From Sialis fuliginosa (lineage: Eukaryota; Arthropoda; Insecta; Megaloptera; Sialidae), in assembly GCA_961205875.1 (NCBI GenBank), contig OY540816.1, forward strand, positions 62,001-126,000: a stretch of 64,000 nucleotides of DNA, written 5' to 3'. The stretch's first letter is position 1. Each line of letters opens with the position of its first letter. Below are positions 27,714-36,978 of this stretch, in pieces. The notes below the pieces were generated by a model. The model was not told where the DNA came from. It made no database searches and saw only the letters and a program-made list of their open reading frames with translations. The translations under genes were made by a program, and so were the position numbers.

Positions 27714-28281
27714 CTGAAAACAAAACAATTTATTATAACAATTTCAGATTAAAAAACAATTTACCAGCACAGAAGTGAATGCCATTAAACTTTAAGTAAA
27801 AATGACATTCTTTCGTAATATAAATTAAAAAAATGAATTTCACAAATGCATTAGTGACTAGTGTTTATTAGTTGTTGTTCTGTGGTACTAAGTAAATACT
27901 TACAGGTATTAAGTTTTCACTGATTGAAAAAATTAAATAAATACTGACTTTATTTGGAAGCTCATAACATGTTCTTAATGCATTTAACAATTTGATACAC
28001 ATGTTATTATACATGAAGATCGCATTATTTTCAAACACTGATATAAATTCATAGGTTAAAATTTTGGCGCGTTTCTAGATTTTAATTATCGTAAATTATC
28101 AAAAAACGAAGCATTTTCAACATAAAATACATTTAATCACAAACACTAGTTTATAACACAAACACTACAAATGTCTATTAATCCTCGTTTCAAGTGTATT
28201 CGATATAAATTTAATAGAAAGTCCAAGCAAAAGCGTCGTCGCCCTTATTCGCCATATTGTTCTGACCAGTTCTGCCAGGGT
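27714..28281. other. Intergenic stretch, no gene recognised
   Basis: AT-rich, with a less AT-rich, CpG-containing end (28200-28281). Nothing that I recognise as coding. The last 8 bases (28274-28281, GCCAGGGT) are the left target duplication of the adjacent hAT-type element. Confidence 0.5.
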
Positions 28282-28841
28282 TAGGGTTGGGCAAAAATAA
28301 TCGATATATCAAAATATCGATATTTTTTTATAAAATAATCGATAAATATCGTCGATATTTTTAATTTTCATAAATCGATAAATCGATTTTTATTTAAGAG
28401 TATCGAATTCGATATATTTTTAATTCAATTTAGTATAATTGGTAAGTGTCACTCCGTACTATTCTTGTTATCCTTGGAATAGTTCAAAATGCTAATTATA
28501 TTTTTAACCACGAAATCGCGTAGTGCCAACTTACCAATAGTCAATGCAAGCGTTGCATGAATCCGATCTTAAAAAGATTAAAAACACTTAGTCAGGTTTG
28601 TCTATGGTATGTTTGCGTATACTTTTAAACGTCAAACAGTAGTTGACAGCTAAAATTCAAAAATTTAAAATCGGTCACGTGACTAGATTTGTCTAACGTC
28701 ACATGAAAAGGCACCTTTACAAAAAATGTCGATATATCGATATAACGATATATCGATATTTTTTACTCGATAATAATCGATGCAGCTTAAAAGTATCGAT
28801 TCGATATTTATCGATATATTTTTTTCACGTGCCCATCCCTA
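28282..28841. mobile_element. hAT-type non-autonomous element (MITE), 560 bp
   Basis: Terminal inverted repeats TAGGGTTGGGCA and TGCCCATCCCTA bound a 560-bp element. It is flanked by a perfect 8-bp direct repeat GCCAGGGT at 28274-28281 and 28842-28849. An 8-bp target duplication with TAGGG termini is the hAT superfamily signature. Both subterminal regions are packed with ATCGATATATCGAT-like repeats, possible transposase-binding sites. There is no coding capacity. Confidence 0.9.
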
Positions 28842-28849
28842 GCCAGGGT

Positions 28850-29912
28850 CTGGTAACTCCATATGGAAGGGGATAAAGCTTTTCACACCGCCCACTAAAG
28901 CGCTAGTGTGACTGTCACGTGACTGTATTTTGAATTTACCGCTGTCTGTATGCATGTTTTGCTATTATTTTAATTGTTTGACATTTTGTGAAGCAGTTAA
29001 AATGTGTTTGTAAAATTAGTTTTCGTTCGTTTGATTAGAAAATAATTGATAAATATTAATAGATAATGCTATTTTACTGTTGTGTACCGTTATGTTATAT
29101 ATATTAATAACAAAAATGCACAAATAATGCAGTATATACTGTTATAAAGTTTAAGCGAAGAAGTATAATATTTGAATTAAAATAAAAAACTAAAACAAGG
29201 ATTCCCAGAAAATGTATGGAAATTATAAAATATGTGATGGTCATTGTGATGAGCTGCATAAATTTGAGGTGATCTATAAAAATAAAACCTTACTTAATTA
29301 AAGTAGGAAGTTTAACCTAACTAATTGACAAACTTTTTTTTTATAGAGTGAAAGCAAAACTATCAAAGTTTAATGCCGCAAAAAAATATATTGAAGACAT
29401 TATGTCTGTTAGTTTTTCATTCATCGTACAAGAACATCTGTAATATATCTAGTTCTGTGAGGAATTAATTTTACATATCCTATGTTTTCTGTAATGTAAG
29501 TTTATTTAAATTTTTACAATGTCCAGAGCGATGCATGAGTAGGTGTAGACAAAAAAAATCAGTATTGGATGTCAGGAAAAAGCGAAGCATACCCTGTTTT
29601 TTTTTAACCTGACGTTCTTCGAATGCTTATAATGATTGTCCAAAAAATCTACAATTCTTATTGGTGAACTGCAACCGACTTAAATACGGAGTAAATTTCT
29701 TTCCAGATTTACAGAAACCAAGTGCTTTAGTCTGAGCCTAAGAAAGGTTTTTTTTGTCATTGTCACATCTATTCATGTATTGATCCAAAGACACTATTTA
29801 TTTTGTTTATGTAAGAATATACATAAATTTTATTGTTTCATAGAGCAAAAAAGTAAATAAGCCTTCAAAGGAGACACATTTGCTGTAAAATATTGAAAAC
29901 ATCGGAACAGAG
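28850..29912. other. AT-rich intergenic stretch, no gene recognised
   Basis: Starts with a short, less AT-rich stretch (28850-28925) holding CACGTG, which was contiguous with 28200-28273 before the hAT insertion. A 29-codon frame at 29212 (M-Y-G-N-Y-K) ends quickly and lacks a good donor. Otherwise nothing coding is seen. Confidence 0.5.
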
Positions 29913-30085
29913 TAAGGGTGGATCCAGACTATCGAGCTGATCTCGGTCCGATCACACTCCAGTCAAATATTCAGTATAGTAATACACTGAGAGATACTTA
30001 TAGTGTGAATAATTTAATTGTTTATTGTTTATTTATATTTGATTGGAGCGAGACCAGCTGGCTTATAGTCTGGATCGACCCTAAC
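29913..30085. mobile_element. Small TIR element (~170 bp MITE)
   Basis: Imperfect inverted ends of about 45 bp: AAGGGTGGATCCAGACTAT on the left and ATAGTCTGGATCGACCCTA on the right. It consists almost only of the two arms plus a short AT-rich centre. No clear target duplication, so the limits are approximate. The short plus-strand frame here is a by-product. Confidence 0.55.
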
Positions 30086-30318
30086 ACTACATGCTTTGGG
30101 TAACGGCATACATACATTAAAAAATAAGTAGATTTTTATTGCTGTTATTAACTATTATTGTACATCTTGACTTGAACATTTTACTATGAACAAACTGAAC
30201 ATAGACAAACGAACCAACCGGATACTCGGAACCAAAGATTGTTATGTTTACCACAATTTAGTTTAAAAATAGATTTGATTGTGGCAATAGCTGCTTTCTC
30301 AGTATTATATAAATTTAT

Positions 30319-32094
30319 ACTCATCCAAACAATTAAAGGAACAAGAATTTAAACATTTTTTTTGGGTGTTTTTTGAAGTGCTGTATCTTTGTGAAAAATG
30401 GTCGTATCGAAATAAAACAAAAAGCATTTTAAAGCTTCAAGTTTCTAGTTTTGAGATTTTTTAGCATAATTTTTTTTGAGTTACGGTTATCGCGCAATCA
30501 AAAGAAATAGTGGGACACAAAAATTTTCCAATTTTTTAAATTTTTTTTAGGGTCCTCGGGCTTGGGAAATTTTTTTTCAGTTAAACCAATGCATTGGTCA
30601 GTTAACTTGTTTATTCAGCTTTAATTTGCTTTTTTTTTGGTCTCTCTCAATTTTTTTTCGCCGAGATATCTGCCTTTAAATGAAAAATGATTCTTTTGTC
30701 TTCGATCATCAATATATCAGCAACTAATGATTAAACAGTAAATTTAAAGTCAGTTTTAAAAACTTGATTAAATTTACTACAAGACCCTTTCATGACTTTA
30801 TTAGAAAAACATTTTTTTTTACCCTCACCATTAGTGTGAAAAAGTACAAAAAAATGACCTTTTATGTTCTTTTAGTAAATCTATCGCTACTTTACAAATA
30901 TTGATGGGAAGACTAATGTTGCCAGGTGATTTTACAGCTTAATGTACCTCCAATAGCCCTGTAAATTTTTAAATTGATCCATCGAACCGTTTTTCCGGAC
31001 CGATTGATCAAAGTTTTACAAAACAATTAAAGGAACATGTGTATTGTGTAACAGACTGGAACATAACATTGTGTAATCATCATCAAAATGTAGAAAACGA
31101 TTTTCGATTTTTGATTTTATTTACAGTTTTGCATTAGTTACTTGTTAAATTTGAAATGGAGAAAAAAAATTCCAAAAAATTAAAATTTTTTTTTTTTTAA
31201 ATTTTGAATTTTTTTTTCAAAATTTTTAAAACATTTCAAGAAACAATACTGACTCATTTTTTACTCGATTCGGCTTTTGCGTACAACAATTTTACTCATC
31301 TTGAATTAATTGCATTAATTAATTCTTTCGCAGCGGGAACCGTACGAAATTGTAAAACAATTTTGTCTCGCATGCTGGAATCGAATTAATACGCAAGCAA
31401 AATTTGATCAGTCGGTTCGGAAAAACGGTTCGATGGATCAATTAAAAAATTTACAGGGCTATTGGAGGTACATTAAGCTGTAAAATCACCTGGCAACATT
31501 AATCTTCCCATCAATATTTGTAAAGTAGCGATAGATTTACTAAAAGAACATAAAAGGTCATTTTTTTGTACTTTTTCACACTAATGGTGAGGGTAAAAAT
31601 TTTTTTTTTCTAATAAAGTCATGAAAGGGTCTTGTAGGAAATTTATTCAAGTTTTTAAAACTGTCCTTAAATTTATTGTTTAATCATTAGTTGCTGATAT
31701 ATTGATGATCGAAGACAAAAGAATCATTTTTCATTTAAAGGCAGATATCTCGGCGAAAAAAAATTGAGAGAGACCAAAAAAAAAGCAAATTAAAGCTGAA
31801 TAAACAAGTTAACTGACCAATGCAGTGGTTTAACTGAAAAAAAATTTCCCAAGCCCGAGGACCCTTAAAAATTTTTTTAAAAATTGGAAAATTTTTGTGT
31901 CCCACTATTTCTTTTGATTGCGCGATAACCGTAACTCAAAAAAATTATGCTAAAAAATCTCAAAACTAGAAACTTGACGCTTCAAAATGCTTTTTGTTTT
32001 ATTTCGATACGACCATTTTTCACAAAGATACAGCACTTCAAAAAACACCCAAAAAAATGTTTAAATTCTTGTTCCTTTAATTGTTTGGATGAGT
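30319..32094. mobile_element. Foldback element with ~700-bp terminal inverted repeats
   Basis: The left arm (30319-31020) begins ACTCATCCAAACAATTAAAG. Its inverted copy (about 31397-32094) ends GTTTGGATGAGT. The arms are near-identical by eye, including AAAATGGTCGTATCGA and GGTCCTCGGGCTTGGGAAAT. The ~375-bp loop starts with another CAATTAAAGGAACA near 31023, an internal echo of the terminus. No transposase is encoded; a 61-codon frame in the loop shows no recognisable motif. The flanks are TA-rich, so a target duplication cannot be assigned. Confidence 0.88.
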
Positions 32095-33072
32095 GTATAT
32101 AGTAAATTTTTTATCATAAAACTCGTATCTTCAATAGTTTGGGCGTAAAACATAGTGGACGGGTGGTCTGAAACACCCGGTATATTAATAATAATCTTTT
32201 AGGAAACAAAATATTTTTTTTACTTCTAAAATCACACGAATCAATAGATTTATGTTTCCTGAACATAAAAATAATTGTTTCTAACGCTTTAATTGTTGCT
32301 TTATGTAAAAAATTATAGAAAATCCAGAAATGTCTCTGCTTTGCTCCTTATAAAAATGGACATTTTCAAAAAAAATGTTTCAAGTAAAAGTTGTTTATTT
32401 TATCTCTTAAATTAGGAATCTGCAACAAAAAAATAGATTTAGATTTGAAAAAAAAAGTTGAACCTGAAAACCCATCAATGCGACTTTCAAGGTCAAAACA
32501 TAATGTCAATATTTAGCTGCTAAAAATTCGTTGGCTCATTTTTGTAACATCTTTGTATCGCTATAAATTAACAACGCAGCAATGAAAACGTCAGATATAC
32601 ATTTTTTTGTTTTTGTAATTATCAAATCAACTTAAATTTTAAATATCTGACGGGCTGCTAAAAGTTTTTTTTGACATAATTTTTTTTTAATTCGCTCTAA
32701 TACATTTAAACAGCACCGCAGGCGTCAGAAAACTATATTTCCTTGATCTGGAGAACATGTATTTATCAAGAAGCATCTGTCTGCCAGATTTGCTATGAGT
32801 CACCCAAGGTCAAAAACTTGACAACTTTGACAGCCTATCAAGAGTTAACGCAAAATATTTTATGACTGACAATCTACTTTTCATGTATAACTACAATAAG
32901 TTAACAAATTTCATAACAAATTTTGCGTGCTGCTATGATGCCAAAATTTTTGTTGCTGCCTCCTGATCTATATTTGCAAGTTCCCACGGATCAAAAATCA
33001 GTGAAAAAATATAATTTTGTCTCATGCAGATCTAAGATCTGATTTAAGAACTAAATTTTTTCCCGGGTAGTT
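32095..33072. other. AT-rich intergenic stretch, no gene recognised
   Basis: Contains a possible transposon-end remnant, GAAACACCCGGTATATTA near 32171-32188, and long A or T runs. No coding sequence or paired inverted repeat was found. Confidence 0.45.
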
Positions 33073-33262
33073 TGTGTTAGTTTGTGCTATGCTAAATAAG
33101 AGCTACGTGTATACATGCAGCTATAATCGCAATGGTCGCATTTCAAAGGTTAGGATGTGTTAGTTTATGTTTTGCTAAATGAGAGTTACGTCTACAGCTA
33201 TATTCGCATTAGTTGCATTTAAAAGGTTTTCATTCGTATGTATTAAATTATGTTGTGTGACG
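33073..33262 (-). pseudogene. Displaced C2H2 zinc-finger remnant
   Basis: On the minus strand this segment reads as eroded finger sequence of the same type as the gene at 36979-38835: a T-N-E linker, then F-K-C-N, a TAA stop, C-E-Y-S-C-R and L-A-K-H-K-L-T-H, then a damaged C-D-H-C-D-Y-S-C. Frames shift between the pieces. The block around AACTAATGCGAATATAGC is shared with 36950-36980, including the TAA at the same place, so the two copies are closely related. It lies about 3.5 kb from the tail of the main gene, on the other side of a foldback and an LTR-like insertion. Confidence 0.75.
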
Positions 33263-34151
33263 ATAAAATGGTCGTCACAAGAATATGGTGCCACTGCCTC
33301 GCTCAGTGGAGACGGGGTGGATAAAAAATAATAATAATAATAAACAAAGCAATAATTATACTCATAGTAACAGTTATAAAATTTAGTTTGGGCGCCACGT
33401 GGTCTTTGATCAGAGATACCACAAAACTCTATTGATTCGGTCGACTTCTGTAGAGGGGGAAAAATTTTAATATACGGGCTGATAACACTAGTCGACAAAT
33501 TCCAAAAAGTTTTTTGCACATGAAATCGGACCTATATATTATGATAGAGGAGAGTTCAGAGATTTCAGAACCGCTTTCGGATACTCTCCATCACGTCAGG
33601 TTTTTTTTTAAACTGAATTTTTGAAAAAAAGTCATTTTGATTATTCAAGTGCTCATACCTTTCCTTACAGAAACCGTTCCTGAATTGATATTTTTGTTTT
33701 CCAAACTGCGTTGAAAAGAAGAAGGATATAGCTTTCCAACGCGCCATATAGCAGTCGAATCGACCCATTCGTTCTCGTCCTATGCTTACAACTATGTGCA
33801 ATTTTATCGAAAAACATGTGTTTTTTTCACATTTCAACCATTCATTTGTTTTATGAAAAAATATTTATCACATAAAAATGTCCATTTTTATTCATGGATC
33901 TCATAGAGGAGTCTTCCTAGAGTATTCCTGTTTAAATATCCCCTTGTGCGATAAATAGAACCAAAGATATGACAATTAACGTGAGGCAACCGATTTTTGG
34001 GTTTTTTCATTTCAATGCATTGTATCAAGTATTATCAAAAAATTTGTTATAATTACATGTGTAATGTTGTTTTGTGAATATTAATATATCATATTCCAAT
34101 TGTTTTTCCATTTCAAGCCTTGATAGTCTGGTGTTGCTGTTAAGTAACGAT

Positions 34152-34669
34152 TTAAAAGTGTTTTTTCGGCCCTTTTCTTTTGTGTAATGCATGAGTGTCT
34201 CGGAGCAGTAACCAACAAAACTCTCCAAGCATTTTGGATATATACAGCCCATTGAAGCGGTCTTCCATGTCGCTTATATCTTGGTGGAAACGTTCACCGT
34301 GCTCGTCTGAAAAATCACCTAAATTATCTGGGAAAAAAATCAATGTGCGATTTGAGAAAATGCATTTTAAGCATCAAGTTGGATCCAATTGTGTGGCAAT
34401 TTTTCAACATTGTTTCCACTAGTTGTTTGTAGTTTGGGCTTCTAACATTACCCAAAAAACCGTGAATAACAGCCTCGAAAGAAGCCCATGCGATTTGTTG
34501 TTTGGCAGTTAAAAGAAAGAAATTCTTCTGAATGTAAAGCTATTCTTATTTGGGGACCAACGAAAATTCCCTCTTCTGCTTTGAATCTATTGAAGCGAGG
34601 AAACATGCCGTCCAAGAAGTCGATGGCAGCGGTGTTTGTGTTGCCAACTGCTTTGACGAATTGGGTCAT
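34152..34669 (-). pseudogene. Last-exon fragment of an uncharacterised animal protein family
   Basis: Minus-strand pieces in order: T-Q-F-V-K-A-V, then E-E-G-I-F-V-G-P-Q-I-R (34669-34448), then S-P-N-Y-K-Q-L-V, L-K-M-H-F-L-K-S-H-I-D-F-F-P, and finally D-E-H-G-E-R-F-H-Q-D-I, ending at a natural stop at 34152. I recognise, from memory, the order EGIFVGPQIR, H(L/I)DFFP, DEHGERFHQDI, (Y/F)CW as the C-terminal region of a multi-copy uncharacterised family of arthropods and cnidarians. Two single-base frameshifts break it, both in homopolymers: near 34455 (run of T on the minus strand) and near 34335 (run of seven). Function of the family is unknown to me; it may itself be transposon-derived. It spans the foldback loop and the left arm. 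Confidence 0.72.
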
Positions 34670-34922
34670 CAGCCCAATTTAATGTGTAATGGTGGTAAAA
34701 TTATTTTATCTTTGGGAACAAGTAGTCTGGATTTGACACTGAAAACACCTTACGTATACTTCTATAGGGCCATGTTTCTCTCGTCCAATGCTCGTTATGT
34801 GATTTACTGTCGTAGAGGCATAAAAATCAGTTATGCTTGGTAAAATCGCTCTGTAAGTCCATTAATACGGCTATTATCTTCAAATTTGCGACTATTTGCA
34901 AATTGTATTTTTCATATAATGT

Positions 34923-35221
34923 AAATGTTAGAAGCCCAAACTACAAACAACTAGTGGAAACAATGTTGAAAAATTGCCACACAATTGGATCCAACTTGAT
35001 GCTTAAAATGCATTTTCTCAAATCGCACATTGATTTTTTTCCCAGATAATTTAGGTGATTTTTCAGACGAGCACGGTGAACGTTTCCACCAAGATATAAG
35101 CGACATGGAAGACCGCTTCAATGGGCTGTATATATCCAAAATGCTTGGAGAGTTTTGTTGGTTACTGCTCCGAGACACTCATGCATTACACAAAAGAAAA
35201 GGGCCGAAAAAACACTTTTAA
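34923..35221 (+). pseudogene. Inverted second copy of the captured last-exon fragment
   Basis: The right-arm copy of the 3' part of the same gene fragment, now on the plus strand. It covers V-R-S-P-N-Y-K-Q-L-V through L-K-S-H-I-D-F-F-P and then, in another frame, D-N-L-G-D-F-S-D-E-H-G-E-R-F-H-Q-D-I to the stop at 35221. The same seven-T run at 35034-35040 that breaks the left copy is present, so both arms share the frameshift. The upstream EGIFVGPQIR portion is absent because it lies only in the loop. Confidence 0.72.
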
Positions 35222-35878
35222 ATCGTTACTTAACAGCAACACCAGACTATCAAGGCTTGAAATGGAAAAACAATTGGAATATGATATATTAATATTCACA
35301 AAACAACATTACACATGTAATTATAACAAATTTTTTGATAATACTTGATACAATGCATTGAAATGAAAAAACCCAAAAATCGGTTGCCTCACGTTAATTG
35401 TCATATCTTTGGTTCTATTTATCGCACAAGGGGATATTTAAACAGGAATACTCTAGGAAGACTCCTCTATGAGATCCATGAATAAAAATGGACATTTTTA
35501 TGTGATAAATATTTTTTCATAAAACAAATGAATGGTTGAAATGTGAAAAAAACACATGTTTTTCGATAAAATTGCACATAGTTGTAAGCATAGGACGAGA
35601 ACGAATGGATCGATTCGACTGCTATATGGCGCGTTGGAAAGCTATATCCTTCTTCTTTTCAACGCAGTTTGGAAAACAAAAATATCAATTCAGGAACGGT
35701 TTCTGTAAGGAAAGGTATGAGCACTTGAATAATCAAAATGACTTTTTTTCAAAAATTCAGTTTAAAAAAAAACCTGACGTGATGGAGAGTATCCGAAAGC
35801 GGTTCTGAAATCTCTGAACTCTCCTCTATCATAATATATAGGTCCGATTTCATGTGCAAAACCACTGTCGACTAGTGT

Positions 35879-36249
35879 AATTAATAACACTACAGACGAT
35901 AGAGTAAAATGAAAATAATAAAAAAAATATAATTGCAATGATTCTAAAAAAATATAATTGTTTACAGGATAATTTACTAATATAACTAAAATTATTGGCT
36001 AACGCCTCTCAAATGTACAATTCATAAATCATAAAGAACATACATTGTAGGTGGATGTCGAGATGTGGCCACACCAAGAGCTCCTAAAAGTAATTATACA
36101 CCACAAAAAAGAAAGGTGGTAATAAAGTAAGTAATTATCAAAATAATTATAAATATGATAATATGCACGAGTACACAGGTTAATATACTTATACTAAATC
36201 TTAGATCTACCCCAGAACGACACTTTTAACCATAATTTTTCACAGCACC
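35879..36249. other. AT-rich stretch with a short exon-like frame
   Basis: Mostly AT-rich and uninformative. At 36053-36130 a plus-strand frame of 25 codons (G-C-R-D-V-A-T-P-R-A-P-K... ending K-R-K-V-V-I-K) follows an acceptor-like TTGTAG and ends in TAA. It could be a terminal-exon remnant of a basic protein, but nothing adjacent supports this. Confidence 0.3.
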
Positions 36250-36774
36250 CACTGTACTGTCTTTGTACACAACAATGCACTGGGGCGTAACCGAACTACT
36301 TCAGCGCGGTTAAATTTTTATAAAAATAAGTTGGTGAAATTTCGGAAGACGGTTTTCCACTTTGCTCTTTTTTGTCCGGCGGGGCTGGACCTCCACTCCC
36401 AGTCGTATGGGTCTCTCCGGATGAACTCTCCTTCCACGAAGTGAACCGGGATGGACCTCCACTCCTCGGCTCGTATTTTCCTCCTGGACCAAACAATTAG
36501 ATTCTATCGTTCCTTTATTGTTTTTCGTAGAGTCCGCCTATGCACGCAGACCCAAGTATGTCTGCCTCTTGCGCCGGCATGTTTTCGCGCGTACCTCGAC
36601 ATGTAACACTCATTGAACATTGAATAATTGGCCATAAGGTCAAAAATCGCGTGTAAATTTCTATCGGATAATACTTTGTAATTATAATAGAGTAAATACG
36701 GAAAAATAAAAGAACAACATAATAATATTGTAAAATAGTGAATTTTTTTTCTGTAATAGGATTTATCCGTTACA
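36250..36774 (-). mobile_element. LTR-like retroelement fragment
   Basis: Read on the minus strand it begins TGTAACGGATAAATCC exactly where zinc-finger sequence stops (36774/36775). It then continues through a less AT-rich stretch with a CAATAAAGG polyadenylation-like motif, TTTGGTCCAGGAGG (resembling a primer-binding leader), and a 66-codon frame rich in G, P and S (36296-36496). A second copy of its first ~108 bp, also starting TGTAACGG, lies in the opposite orientation at 63893-64000. Shared starts at unrelated flanks support a true terminus. The other end and any target duplication are not resolved, and no gag or pol is visible. Superfamily is not assigned. Confidence 0.5.
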
Positions 36775-36978
36775 GTTGTTTTAAATGTGTTTTTTGTTTA
36801 CAGCTATATTCACATATGTCGCATTTAAAAGGTCTTTCATTTGTGTTAGTTTAAGTCTTAATAAACCCTTGCTACGTTTATAGCTAAAATCACAATGGTT
36901 GCATTTAAAAGGTCTTTCATTGGTATGTGTATGTTTATGTTTTGCTAAATGAGAGCTACGTCTACAGCTATATTCGCA
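36775..36978 (-). pseudogene. Eroded zinc-finger tail beyond the stop codon
   Basis: In frame after the TAA at 36979-36981 the minus strand still encodes C-E-Y-S-C-R-R-S-S-H-L-A-K-H-K, a T-N-E-R-P-F-K-C-N linker and a damaged finger (C-N-H-C-D-F-S-Y). A loss of about 4 bp then shifts the frame into T-N-E-R-P-F-K-C-D-I-C-E-Y-S-C-K-Q-K-T-H. The sequence is cut at 36775 by the LTR-like element. The array was therefore once at least two or three fingers longer. Confidence 0.8.

Larger units (their letters stand above)
33485..35878. mobile_element. Foldback element carrying a captured gene fragment
   Basis: Left arm 33485-34449 and right arm 34923-35878 are inverted copies, near-identical by eye (one amino-acid change across a 90-codon frame read in both arms). 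The termini are ACACTAGTCGACA and TGTCGACTAGTGT. The right arm lacks about 13 bases just inside the left terminus. The 473-bp loop (34450-34922) is unique. The inner ~300 bp of each arm is coding-derived (see the two pseudogene entries). The element encodes no transposase that I recognise and is presumably mobilised in trans. Confidence 0.88.

Noticed and set aside
29212..29430. Two-exon mini-gene starting M-Y-G-N-Y-K
   Set aside because: The donor (GAG|GTGATC) is poor and the joined frame ends after a few codons.
33380..33420. Retroviral primer-binding-like GTTTGGGCGCCACGTGG
   Set aside because: No LTR, gag or pol beside it; single short motif.
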